Shown: positions 23,351 to 31,679, counted from the stretch's first letter. The stretch: 64,000 nucleotides of DNA from Frankiaceae bacterium (GCA_030840645.1 JAVEEC010000008.1:1-64000); one strand, 5' to 3'. The notes: generated from the sequence alone by a model not told the origin. Translations and numbers: made by a program.

Positions 23351-25897
23351 TCAGCGCGGCGCGAGTTCCAGGACCAGCAGCGGGGTGAGTTCGGCGGCGG
23401 GCACCGGCCGGCCGAGCAGGTGGCCCTGCGCGCGCACGCAGCCGAGGCGGCGCAGCGCGCGGAGCTGTTCGGGGCGTTCGACGCCGTCGGCGACGACGAC
23501 CAGCCGCAGGCTCTGACCCATCGCGATGACGGCCTCGCACAGCGCGGCGCGGCGTTCGCCGCGGTCGAGGCCGTCGACGAACGTCTTCGCGACCTTCAGC
23601 ACGTCGAACGGCAGGTCGCCGACGTGGCTCAACGGCGCGTACCCGGTGCCGAAGTCGTCGACGGCCAGCCGCACGCCGAGGCTCTTCAGCGCGGACAACG
23701 TCTCCCGCCAGCCGTCGGCGTCGCCACCGAGCGCGGCGGAGGCGATCTCCAGCACCAGCGAGGCGGCGTCGACGCCGCTGCGGGCGACCGCGTCGGCGAC
23801 CTCTGCCGTGAACGACGACTGCCTGAGCTGCGCGGTGGCGACCTGCACGCTCATCGACAGGGCGCGGCCCGGGTCGGCGTCCTGCCAGGCGCGGAGCTGC
23901 TCGCACGCGGTACGCAGCACGCGACCGCCAATCACGCCGGCCAGCCCCATCTCCTCGGCCAGCGGCAGGAACTCGCCGGGCAGCAGCAGGCCGCGGGCCG
24001 GGTGCCGCCAGCGGACCAGCGCCTCGGCGCCGGTGACCGCGCCGGTCTCGACGTCGACGACCGGCTGGTAGTGCACGACGAACTCGTCGCGGTCGACCGC
24101 GCGCTGGAGGTCGGCCTTCAGCGTGTGCCGCGCGCTGACCTGCTCGTGCATGCCGGCGTCGTAGATCTCGAACCTGCTCTTGCCCTTCATCTTCGCCATG
24201 TACATCGCGACGTCGGCGCGGCGCAGCAGCTCGGCCGTCTCCCCAGCCTCGCCGTCCTGAATCGCGACGCCGATGCTGCCGCGGACCCACATCGGCCGGC
24301 CCTCGACGACGATCGGCGTGGCCAGCGAGTCCAGCAGCCGGGAGGCGACCAGCGTCACTTCCTGCGGGTCGCGGACGGCGGGCAGGCAGACGGCGAACTC
24401 GTCGCCGCCGAGCCGGGCCGCGGTGTCGGTCGGCCGCAGCGCGGCGCGGACCAGTCCGGCGACCTGCGCGAGCAGCTCGTCACCCGCGGCGTGGCCCATG
24501 GTGTCGTTCACGGTCTTGAAGTCGTCGAGGTCGATGAACAGCACGGCCACCCGCGACCCGGCGTCGACCGGCGCGGCGAGGGCCTGGTCCACCCGGGACG
24601 TGAACAGCGCGCGGTTGGCGAGGCCGGTGAGCGGGTCGTGGAACGCCTGGTGGCTCAGCTCGTCCTTCAGCTCGGTGAGCCGGCTGACGTGCGTCTCGAG
24701 CCGGCCGTTGTCGAGCGCGGTACGGACGTGGCCGGCCAGGGTCAGGAACAGCGTCCGGTCGCCGGGGCCGAAGCCGCTCGCGACGCGGCCGAGCCGGTTC
24801 GCGACGAGCAGCATGCCGAGCACCGTGCCGTCGGCGGTGAGCCGGACGAGCATCGCCTCGCGAACGCCGCGCGCGTGCAGGATCGCGGCGAGCGGGCCGT
24901 CGTCGTCCGCCTGCACGACCGTGCACTCGCTCCGGTCGCCCGCGCCGAGGAACTCCACCTCCGCCTCGTCGAGCTGGACCGAACGCATCGCCTCGCGACG
25001 CCCACCCGGTCCCACGGTGGTCCGCACGCCCATCGACGCGTCCGGGCGCCCGACCAGGACCAGCTCCGCCAGCTCGGCGCGGAAGCGCCCGGTGACCTCG
25101 TCCAGCAGCGACAGCACGACCGTGTCGAAGCCGGCGTCCGCGCTGAGCTTGCGGCTGGCCTCGTAGAGGAAGCTGAGGCTCTGCTGCCGCTCGCGGCTGG
25201 ACACGATCTCCCGGTACGCCGCCACGAGCAGCGCCCACGTGCAGAGCAGCAGCCAGAGCGAGCCCGGCGCGATGGCGACGATGAGGACCGCGGACAGCGA
25301 CATCGTCGTGACGGCGACCCCGCCCGCGAGGTCGAGCAGGTGCGGCAGGAACACGTCCCGCAGCCGGGCGGTGTCGTCCATCGTGCGGATCACGACCGAG
25401 ATGGCAACGGTGCCCACCGTGCTCTGCGCGACCACCGCGACCAGGGCGGCGAGCCACGCGCGCTGCCCGATCTGCGCAGGCGCGCCCGCGACCGCATGGA
25501 ACACGATCAGCGCCAGCTCGGCCTCGAGGCTGTACAGGGCGACGTTGAACAGCAGCTTCTGCGGCGGCTGGCGGCGGCGCAGGGCGAACGCCAGCGCGAC
25601 GCCGACGAACTGCGTGCCGACGAGCGCGAGCGGCGGGAGGAAGAACAGGCCGATGACGAGCGGCACCTCGCAGAGCGCGAACGTCGTCGCCTGGCCGCGG
25701 AACTCGACGTGCGCGCACGCCTCCTCGGTGCAGAAGAACGCCGCCGCGAACACGAGCAGCCAGAGCGGCCCGCGCGCGGTACCGAGGTCCGGCGCAGGCA
25801 GCCGGCCCACCCAGCCGAGCAGGCCGGCCGAGACGGCCCAGAGGGCGGCCACGATGACCCAGACGCAGGTGGAAGGGCTGAGCCGCGGTCGCCGCAT
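23351..25897 (-). CDS. Membrane GGDEF-EAL protein with GAF-like region
   Basis: 848 residues: 6-8 N-terminal membrane helices (to about 230), a GAF-like segment (about 250-400), GGDEF domain (GGDEF at 497-501, with RxxD five residues before it, an intact product-inhibition site) and EAL domain (EALVRW near 625). The cyclase motifs are complete. The EAL domain keeps EAL, DDFGTG and the Gln of QGHLL, but the Asn of the usual VNLS is Gln (VQVATAQL), LKID is LKVA, and AEGVE is ADGVE. Its phosphodiesterase activity is therefore doubtful. Likely a c-di-GMP synthase sensing an internal or membrane signal. Confidence 0.9.
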   Translation of the reverse strand: MRRPRLSPSTCVWVIVAALWAVSAGLLGWVGRLPAPDLGTARGPLWLLVFAAAFFCTEEACAHVEFRGQATTFALCEVPLVIGLFFLPPLALVGTQFVGVALAFALRRRQPPQKLLFNVALYSLEAELALIVFHAVAGAPAQIGQRAWLAALVAVVAQSTVGTVAISVVIRTMDDTARLRDVFLPHLLDLAGGVAVTTMSLSAVLIVAIAPGSLWLLLCTWALLVAAYREIVSSRERQQSLSFLYEASRKLSADAGFDTVVLSLLDEVTGRFRAELAELVLVGRPDASMGVRTTVGPGGRREAMRSVQLDEAEVEFLGAGDRSECTVVQADDDGPLAAILHARGVREAMLVRLTADGTVLGMLLVANRLGRVASGFGPGDRTLFLTLAGHVRTALDNGRLETHVSRLTELKDELSHQAFHDPLTGLANRALFTSRVDQALAAPVDAGSRVAVLFIDLDDFKTVNDTMGHAAGDELLAQVAGLVRAALRPTDTAARLGGDEFAVCLPAVRDPQEVTLVASRLLDSLATPIVVEGRPMWVRGSIGVAIQDGEAGETAELLRRADVAMYMAKMKGKSRFEIYDAGMHEQVSARHTLKADLQRAVDRDEFVVHYQPVVDVETGAVTGAEALVRWRHPARGLLLPGEFLPLAEEMGLAGVIGGRVLRTACEQLRAWQDADPGRALSMSVQVATAQLRQSSFTAEVADAVARSGVDAASLVLEIASAALGGDADGWRETLSALKSLGVRLAVDDFGTGYAPLSHVGDLPFDVLKVAKTFVDGLDRGERRAALCEAVIAMGQSLRLVVVADGVERPEQLRALRRLGCVRAQGHLLGRPVPAAELTPLLVLELAPR

Positions 25898-25987
25898 GTC
25901 AGATGTATCGGCACGCGCGGCGTCTTACGTGCTAGTCATTCAGGGTCAAATCGGGGCGCCCGGGCGGTGGGCGGGACCGGTCCGCAG

Positions 25988-25993
25988 TACCGT
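25988..25993 (+). promoter_or_regulatory. -10 box ahead of a mini-ORF
   Basis: TACCGT lies 7 bases before GTG 26001, the start of an 8-codon ORF that is coupled to the hydrolase gene. No Shine-Dalgarno precedes GTG 26024. Confidence 0.35.
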
Positions 25994-26000
25994 CGCGCCG

Positions 26001-26027
26001 GTGCCGACCAACCCAACCCCCGCGTGA
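26001..26027 (+). other. Possible 8-codon leader ORF coupled to the hydrolase
   Basis: GTG CCG ACC AAC CCA ACC CCC GCG TGA. Its TGA overlaps the hydrolase GTG as GTGA, the same overlap used within real operons here. The -10 box position would make it a leaderless leader peptide. It is Pro-rich (MPTNPTPA) and may only serve to deliver ribosomes to the main start. Confidence 0.35.
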
Positions 26028-26830
26028 GCGACGGCGGCGTCCTGCGGCTCGATGACGGGCGCGACCTCTCGTGGCGGGCGAGCGGGCCGCGCGCCGCCGC
26101 ACCTCTGCTCTGGCTGCACGGCAGCACCGGGAGCAGCCGCACCGCCCCGATTCAGGACTCCGCCCGGGTGCTTGCGTACGACCGCCCCGGCTACGGCGGC
26201 TCCTCGGTCCATCCAGGACGGACGTTGCGGAGTGACGTCGCGGACGCCCTCGCGCTGCTGGACGCGCAACACGTCGACCGCACGGCGGTGCTGGCCTTCT
26301 CCGGCGGTGCGGCGGTCGGGTACGCCCTCGCGGCGCTCGCCCCCGACCGCGTCTCCCGGCTCGGCGTCGTCTCCGGCGCGACGTGGCCGGTCGGCCCGCC
26401 GCCACCCGACGCGGCGCTGCGCGACGCCGGTGCCACGCTCCGGGCGGCAGATCCGGCGGCCACGGTGGCCGCGCTGGCGGCGGACGCCCCGCCGCTCGAC
26501 CGGCAGGCCCTCCTGGACCCCGGTCTCGCGACGCGCCTGCGGCTCGGCGTGGAGGACGCGGTGCGAAGCGGTATCGAGGGCTGGGTGGCCGAGGCGCGCG
26601 TGGTCCGTACCGAGTGGCCGTTCCTGCCGCGGGACGTTCGTTGCCCCGTGCTGCTCTGGCACGGACGGGAGGACGCGGCGGTCCCGTTGGCGGCTGCCGA
26701 GACCACCGCGAGAACGCTGCCGGTCGCCCGCCTGCACACGCTGCCCGGCGCCGGTCACCTGGGCTGGCTGGCGCGGGAGGACAGCATCACCGCCGCGATG
26801 GTGAGCGGGCGGCAGGCACCGAGCAGGTGA
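26024..26830 (+). CDS. Alpha/beta-fold hydrolase
   Basis: 268 residues from GTG 26024; the large track ORF upstream is antisense to the GGDEF gene. Oxyanion HGSTGS, nucleophile elbow LAFSGGA (the first Gly is Ala, a common variant), acid in WHGREDAAVP and His in GAGHLGWL. Substrate unknown; the Asp-Gly spacing resembles esterases and haloperoxidase-like hydrolases. The -10 box for a coupled mini-ORF is the only visible expression signal. Confidence 0.83.
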   Translation: MSDGGVLRLDDGRDLSWRASGPRAAAPLLWLHGSTGSSRTAPIQDSARVLAYDRPGYGGSSVHPGRTLRSDVADALALLDAQHVDRTAVLAFSGGAAVGYALAALAPDRVSRLGVVSGATWPVGPPPPDAALRDAGATLRAADPAATVAALAADAPPLDRQALLDPGLATRLRLGVEDAVRSGIEGWVAEARVVRTEWPFLPRDVRCPVLLWHGREDAAVPLAAAETTARTLPVARLHTLPGAGHLGWLAREDSITAAMVSGRQAPSR

Positions 26831-26859
26831 ACGGGCTCGCACGGCGTATTCCTGCCGCC

Positions 26860-27057
26860 ATGACCCGACCCCTCGCCATCGCCGCCCTGCTCGCCGGTGC
26901 GTTCTTCGCCGGCGCGCCCGCCCACGCCGACCCGATCGTGCCGCAGACGTGCCACTACTGGACCGACTACGGCTTCTGCACGCCGGCCGTGAACAACCCG
27001 GTCAAGCCGCGCTGCTTCTACTGGACCGACTACCCGTTCTGCGTCCCGCCGGCGTAG
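26860..27057 (+). CDS. Secreted peptide with repeated CxYWTDYxFC motif
   Basis: 65 residues starting ATG 26860 (hidden in a longer track ORF). Signal peptide MTRPLAIAALLAGAFFAG ends near AHA. The mature peptide of about 40 residues contains two copies of C(H/F)YWTDY(G/P)FC(T/V)P, separated by 11 residues, giving four Cys for two disulfides. No family is recognised. There is no evident Shine-Dalgarno; GTATTCCT upstream may contain a -10. Confidence 0.6.
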   Translation: MTRPLAIAALLAGAFFAGAPAHADPIVPQTCHYWTDYGFCTPAVNNPVKPRCFYWTDYPFCVPPA

Positions 27058-27093
27058 CCCGCTTCCGGGGGAACGTGCCCACGGAGCCCGGCT

Positions 27094-27146
27094 CGTTCTG
27101 TGAAGATCACCACGCTCAAGCAGGGGCGGGTGGGCTGCACAGAACG
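27094..27146. repeat. Inverted repeat with 9-base arms
   Basis: CGTTCTGTG (27094-27102) and CACAGAACG (27138-27146) enclose 35 bases. It lies between converging genes (secreted peptide and DUF916-like gene) and resembles in layout, but not in exact sequence, the CGTTGTGTG palindromes at 7123 and 41648. Confidence 0.6.
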
Positions 27147-27168
27147 CGACGGGAGGGGGCCGACGGCC

Positions 27169-28149
27169 TCAGCGCCTGGCGCGGAGCCGCTTCCGTTGGA
27201 GCGTGACGAGCACGGCAACGGCGCCGAGCAGCAGGACCGCGACGGCCGGCACCCGCCCGCGCCGGTCCGGCCGGGTGCTCACCGGCGCCGCCGCTCCCGT
27301 GTCCGGGAACGTGACGGTGGCCCGCGCGACGTGTTCGACCAGCCCGCTCCGCAGGGTGATCTCGGCGTTCCACGGTCCGGCGGGCAGCCGCGGGTCCAGG
27401 CCGATGGTGACCGGCTCCGTGTCGCCGACCGCCAGGGTGGTGCCGAGGTTGGCGGGGAACGGTCCGGCGCTGAGCCCGCCCGGGCCGGCCGAGAGTCGCA
27501 GCGTCCCGGTCATGTCGAGCGCCCGACGCCCGGTGTTGCGCACGGTCGCGACGATGGTGGGCCGGCCGGCAGCGGATCGTTCCGCGGTCAGCGAGTCGAT
27601 CGCGAAGCCGGGCGCGGGCAGCCCGCCGGTTCCGACGGACACGTACAGGCGGATGCCCACGCGGCTGACCTGCGTGACACCGCCACGCTCCACCGAGCGC
27701 GCCTCGGCCCAGACCACGCCGTACCGTTCGCCGGGGGTCGCGTCGCGCGGGACGGAGAGCGTCACGACGGCCGTGACGCGTCCATCGGCCGGGAGGTCGG
27801 ACGCGTCCGGGCTGACGGACGTCCACGTGGACAGGTCGTTGGCGGTGTGTCCGGCCGCGCCCAGGAACGTTCCCTTTGCGAGAGTGGCGGCGGCGGCGTA
27901 GAGGCCGACGTGCGTGGTCGAGCCCGCAGTGCTCGAGACCTCGACCCGGCGCTGGACGGCCGTCCCCGGCGCGAGGTGGTCGACGATGTAGAGCCGCGCT
28001 CGGGGGTCGCTCTGGGCCGTCAGCGGGACGTCGACGAGCCGAAGCCCGATGCCGCCAGGAGACGCGCCGGCCGGGGTCACGGACACGGCGGTCGAAGTGG
28101 CGAGAAGCGCGCACGAGAAGAACCGCGCCGCCCGACCGTTCCTAGACAA
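27169..28149 (-). CDS. Exported DUF916/WxL-binding-like protein with C-terminal anchor
   Basis: I place the start at TTG 28149, where the product has a good signal peptide (NGRAARFFSCALLATS...); the track start at 28206 lies within the upstream gene. The N-terminal half (HLAPGT, RVEV, ATPGERYGVVWAEA) resembles DUF916, the peptidoglycan-binding partner of WxL proteins; the C-terminus has one membrane helix and a basic tail. It overlaps the WxL-like gene by 8 bases. I infer a cell-surface complex with that neighbour. The start is uncertain. Confidence 0.6.
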   Translation of the reverse strand: MSRNGRAARFFSCALLATSTAVSVTPAGASPGGIGLRLVDVPLTAQSDPRARLYIVDHLAPGTAVQRRVEVSSTAGSTTHVGLYAAAATLAKGTFLGAAGHTANDLSTWTSVSPDASDLPADGRVTAVVTLSVPRDATPGERYGVVWAEARSVERGGVTQVSRVGIRLYVSVGTGGLPAPGFAIDSLTAERSAAGRPTIVATVRNTGRRALDMTGTLRLSAGPGGLSAGPFPANLGTTLAVGDTEPVTIGLDPRLPAGPWNAEITLRSGLVEHVARATVTFPDTGAAAPVSTRPDRRGRVPAVAVLLLGAVAVLVTLQRKRLRARR

Positions 28150-28675
28150 CGGAGTGCGTGATCTCCGCGGAATAGACGCCGGCGGCCAGGCCCCCGGGAA
28201 CGGCAACGTTGATGGTGGGGTTCCAGGTCGCGGAATTGTCGCCGGTGATCCCGGTCGCGGTGACCGCGGAGGCGACGCCGGTGAGGCTGGCGGGGTTGTT
28301 CGCCGTGTAGGTCGCCGTACCCACCTTGGTGATCGTTCCCGCGGTGTAGCTGACCGCGCTGGCGGCGATCGCCGGCCCCGTCGGCGGGGTGAACGCGGTG
28401 GAGATCGCGCTCGCGACCCAGCCGGAGCCCGCGGCCGCGCTGCGCGCGTCGTTCACCTGAACCTGGCCCAGCGAGCCGCTGATCGTGCCGCCGCCGACGG
28501 TGTTCGCCCGGGTCCCGAGGCTGCCGGCGTCCGCGGGGACGGTGATCGAGAGAGCGCCGCCCTGCAGGGTGATCGTCGCGGTGCTGACCCCTGGCCCGTC
28601 CGCCGATGCGGGTGCTGCGACCCCCACCGCGAGCAGCGCGGCAATCGTCGCGATAAACGTGCCGCGCATTATCAT
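28142..28675 (-). CDS. Secreted WxL-like surface protein
   Basis: 177 residues: signal peptide (MIMRGTFIATIAALLAVGVAAPASA) then a beta-rich Thr/Ala/Gly/Val domain. SGWVASAIST and the terminal TWNPTINVAVPGGLAAGVYS resemble the WxL domain of Gram-positive surface proteins. There are two possible ATGs, 28675 and 28669. It is co-transcribed with the DUF916-like gene. Remote similarity by eye only. Confidence 0.6.
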   Translation of the reverse strand: MIMRGTFIATIAALLAVGVAAPASADGPGVSTATITLQGGALSITVPADAGSLGTRANTVGGGTISGSLGQVQVNDARSAAAGSGWVASAISTAFTPPTGPAIAASAVSYTAGTITKVGTATYTANNPASLTGVASAVTATGITGDNSATWNPTINVAVPGGLAAGVYSAEITHSVV

Positions 28676-28862
28676 CAGATATTCTTCGTTCTGTCAGCGT
28701 TTGGCAGAGAAACGGGTCCGCTCTCTGCGACGTTCTTCGACGCCTGAAACCGGTGCCTGAAGCACGTTCGGGTATGTAAACCACACCTCGGCAGGATTCT
28801 TGCGCCCGCGCTATATCGGCAGCGGACATGCCGTACCCACCGGAACGCGACGCGGACTGCGG
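28676..28862. other. AT-richer intergenic region upstream of the WxL-like gene
   Basis: 187 bases with lower GC than the surroundings (TATGTAAACC, GCTATATCGG). It must hold the promoter of the minus-strand WxL-like gene; TATAGC and TACATA boxes on that strand are candidates, but I cannot choose between them. Confidence 0.3.
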
Positions 28863-28937
28863 TGCCCCCGGCGGGAGTCGAACCCGCACCTGAGCCGATT
28901 TTAAGTCGGCCGCCTCTGCCGGTTGGGCCACGGGGGC
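28863..28937 (-). tRNA. tRNA-Leu (anticodon TAA) with class I body
   Basis: On the minus strand acceptor GCCCCCG pairs with CGGGGGC, the anticodon stem-loop is GCCGA-CTTAAAA-TCGGC and the T-arm is GCGGG-TTCGACT-CCCGC. The anticodon TAA assigns Leu (UUA). The variable loop is only TCAGGT, whereas leucine tRNAs normally have a long variable arm. CCA is not encoded (CCG follows the discriminator A). Confidence 0.85.
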
Positions 28938-28959
28938 CGGGCCAGTGTCCCGCGCGGCG

Positions 28960-29754
28960 CTACTTGGCGCGCGCGATCTCGACGGCGCGCCCGAACACCG
29001 CGTCGAGCATCGGCTCGGTGAGCCGCCCGGTGAACGCGTTCTGCTGGCTCGGGTGGTAGCAGCCGAGGACGACGGGACCGGTGTGGCCCAACGGCACCTC
29101 GGCGCCGTGGCCGAACCGCGGGTTGCCGGCCGGCGGCGGGTAGCCGACCGCGACCGCCGCGGGGAACGTCGCGGCCCACGCGAACCCGCCCAGCACGACG
29201 ATCGCCCGCAGCGTCGGCGCGAGCAGCTCCAGGTCGCGTTCCAGCCAGGGGCGGCAGGCGTCGCGCTCGGCGGGCAGCGGCTTGTTCGCCGGCGGGGCGC
29301 AGTGGACCGCCGCCACGAGCCGGGTGTCGATCAGCCGCTGGCCGTCGCCCGCGTGCGTCGAGAACGGCTTGGCGGCGAGACCGGCGCGGTGCAGGGCGGC
29401 GTAGAGCCAGTCGCCGGACCGGTCGCCGGTGAACATCCGCCCGGTACGGTTCCCGCCGTGCGCCGCGGGCGCCAGCCCGACGACCGCGATCCGCGCGCGT
29501 CCGGGACCCCACGACGGCACCGGGCGACCCCAGTACGTCTCCCCGGCGAACGCCGCCCGCTTGTCGTCGGCGACGCGCTCCCGCCACTCGACCAGCCGCG
29601 GGCAGGCGCGGCAGACCGACATCCGCGAGTCGAGGTGGCCGAGGCTGACGGCCGACGCGGCGAGCCGGGCGACGTCCGGCGGCGTGTACGCGACCGGCGT
29701 CTGCTTCGTCGCCACCTCGGCGGGGTGTTCCGAGCCGGGGGCCACCGCCCCCAT
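28960..29754 (-). CDS. Uracil-DNA glycosylase, type 5 (UDGb)
   Basis: 264 residues from ATG 29754, overlapping the permease stop as ATGA. It carries an Fe-S cluster Cys set beginning CRACPRLVEWRE, the family-5 motif VVGLAPAAHGGNRTGRMFTGD (start quoted) and the late motif CYHPSQQN. It removes uracil (and in some homologs hypoxanthine or ethenocytosine) from DNA, starting base-excision repair. Coupling to an ABC exporter is probably positional rather than functional. Confidence 0.92.
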   Translation of the reverse strand: MGAVAPGSEHPAEVATKQTPVAYTPPDVARLAASAVSLGHLDSRMSVCRACPRLVEWRERVADDKRAAFAGETYWGRPVPSWGPGRARIAVVGLAPAAHGGNRTGRMFTGDRSGDWLYAALHRAGLAAKPFSTHAGDGQRLIDTRLVAAVHCAPPANKPLPAERDACRPWLERDLELLAPTLRAIVVLGGFAWAATFPAAVAVGYPPPAGNPRFGHGAEVPLGHTGPVVLGCYHPSQQNAFTGRLTEPMLDAVFGRAVEIARAK

Positions 29755-30758
29755 CAGGTCACGTCGCGGCGCTGGAACGTCCCGTAGAAGATCCCCAGCA
29801 GGACGCCGAGGTAGATCGCGAGCGTGATCGCGCCCCGGGCGGCCGTGAGGTGGTAGCTCAACAGCGAGGTGTCGCCGCTGAACACGCTGCCGTGCGGGTG
29901 CGCCGCGGTCACCGCGACCTTCTTCGCCATCACGGCGCTGACGTTCGGCGTGACGAGGAAGCGCTGCCAGCCTGGGCGCAGCCCGAGGATGAGGTTCTCG
30001 ACGATGACGAAGTAGACGAACGCCGCCACGATCGCCGCCACGGTGTTGCGCGCCAGCCCGGCGATGGCGTAGCCGAGCAGCGCCGTGATCGAGACGACGG
30101 CCATGCCGCGCAGCACCAGCAGCAGGATCGACGTCTGGATGCCGGCGGTGAGGCCCTCGGTCGAGCCCCGGGTGGCCGCGATCAGGTAGAGGCCGCCGTA
30201 GCAGAACACCTGCAGCGCAGCGGTTATCACCACGACCCCGGTGACCAGCCCGACGGCCTTGGCGAGCAGCACCCGCCCCCGCCGCGGCTCCCAGAACAGC
30301 AGCGCCTGCATCGTCCCGGCGTTCCACTCCGCCCCGATGAAGCTGGCCCCGATGACGACCGCGAAGATCGCCATCGCGACCGCGACGGCCTGCGCCCCCT
30401 GTCGCAGGGCGGTGCGCGCGAACATCCGCGGGTCCTGGTAGAAGTTCGCGGCGTCGAGCGCCGCGCCGTCCCGGGGCCCGAACTCCGGCGGGATCCAGGT
30501 CGAGCAGTCGGTCTGCGGGTCGATCGAGCCCGCCGTCTTGCGGGCCGCGCAGTCCTCGGCGAACTGTCCCCGCAGCCCGCCGGTCACCTTCTCGGCCTGG
30601 CGTTCGGCCTTGCGGTGCGCGCCGGCGACGTCGCGGTTCGAGAGGAAGAACACCCTGATCTGGACGATCAGCAGGATGGCGAACGCGAGCAGCACGACGA
30701 TCCGCACCAGCCGCCGCGACCGGAACCGCAGCAGCTCCGCACTCAGCAGGCCGCGCAT
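29754..30758 (-). CDS. ABC-2-type transporter permease
   Basis: 334 residues. One N-terminal helix follows a basic start (MRGLLSAELLRFRSRRLVR), then a large external loop of about 120 residues with two Cys, then five more helices. This ABC-2 topology suits an exporter half working with the ATPase encoded just upstream (TGATG overlap). The substrate is unknown. Confidence 0.87.
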   Translation of the reverse strand: MRGLLSAELLRFRSRRLVRIVVLLAFAILLIVQIRVFFLSNRDVAGAHRKAERQAEKVTGGLRGQFAEDCAARKTAGSIDPQTDCSTWIPPEFGPRDGAALDAANFYQDPRMFARTALRQGAQAVAVAMAIFAVVIGASFIGAEWNAGTMQALLFWEPRRGRVLLAKAVGLVTGVVVITAALQVFCYGGLYLIAATRGSTEGLTAGIQTSILLLVLRGMAVVSITALLGYAIAGLARNTVAAIVAAFVYFVIVENLILGLRPGWQRFLVTPNVSAVMAKKVAVTAAHPHGSVFSGDTSLLSYHLTAARGAITLAIYLGVLLGIFYGTFQRRDVT

Positions 30759-31669
30759 CAGGCGCCCCCGGTCAGCTCGAGGAACACGCTCTCCAGGTTG
30801 GCCATCAACGGCACCAGCTCGGAAACGTAGAGCCGCTTCTCGGCGAGCGCCCGCGACACGAGCGACGGGTCGGTGACGTTGCTCACGATCAGGTGGTCAG
30901 GACCCGCGGTGACGGCCATGCCGGCGGTACGCAGCACCTCGGCCGCCGCGCCGAGGTCGCCGACGCGCACGCGGACCTCACCGGTCGCCTTGGTGGCCAG
31001 CACCTCGTCCACGCTGCCTGACGCGATCTTGCGGCCGCGGACCAGGATGTCGACGGTGTCGCAGACCTGCTCGACCTCGCCGAGCAGGTGCGAGGAGAGG
31101 AACACCGTCACGCCGTGGGTGCCGAGGGTACGGATCAGCTCGCGCACCTCGCGGATGCCGGCCGGGTCGAGGCCGTTGCTCGGCTCGTCCAGGATGAGCA
31201 GCGTCGGCCGTTTCATCAACGCCGCCGCGATGCCGAGCCGCTGCCGCATGCCGAGCGAGTACCCCTTGACCCGGTCACCGCCGCGGTCGGCGAGGCCGAC
31301 GCGTTCGAGCGCCTCGGCCACGCGCTCGTCGGGCAGGCCCGCGACGCGGGCCAGCAGCTCGAGGTTGCGGCGGCCGGAGAACTGCGGGAAGAACAGCGGC
31401 GTCTCGACCAGCGCCCCGATCTGCCCGATCGTCTCGGGCAGCGCCTCGGGGACGGGCCGGCCGAGTACCGAGATCTGCCCCTCGTCGGGGCGGACGAGGC
31501 CGAGCAGCAGGCGGATCGTCGTCGTCTTGCCGGAGCCGTTCGGGCCGAGGAAGCCGTGCACGCCGCCCTCGGCGACCGAGAGGTCGAGCCCGTCGACCGC
31601 GGCCTGCGGGGGCCGCCGGAAACGCCGGTACGTCTTGCGCGCACCGACCAGCTCGATCACCGCCGTCAC
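30758..31669 (-). CDS. ABC transporter ATP-binding protein
   Basis: GTG 31669 was chosen: GAGG lies 8 bases upstream, 11 bases after the dienelactone hydrolase stop, and the protein starts with the usual beta strand VIELVGARKTY. Walker A GPNGSGKTT, signature YSLGMRQRLG and Walker B LLILDEPSNGLDP are intact. At 303 residues it has the C-terminal extension typical of exporter ATPases such as the DrrA/NatA group. Confidence 0.94.
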   Translation of the reverse strand: MTAVIELVGARKTYRRFRRPPQAAVDGLDLSVAEGGVHGFLGPNGSGKTTTIRLLLGLVRPDEGQISVLGRPVPEALPETIGQIGALVETPLFFPQFSGRRNLELLARVAGLPDERVAEALERVGLADRGGDRVKGYSLGMRQRLGIAAALMKRPTLLILDEPSNGLDPAGIREVRELIRTLGTHGVTVFLSSHLLGEVEQVCDTVDILVRGRKIASGSVDEVLATKATGEVRVRVGDLGAAAEVLRTAGMAVTAGPDHLIVSNVTDPSLVSRALAEKRLYVSELVPLMANLESVFLELTGGA

Positions 31670-31679
31670 GCGCGATACC

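Noticed and set aside
23420-26020. Upstream part of the 1136-codon plus-strand ORF
   Set aside because: Antisense to the GGDEF-EAL gene; only the part from GTG 26024 is a real hydrolase.
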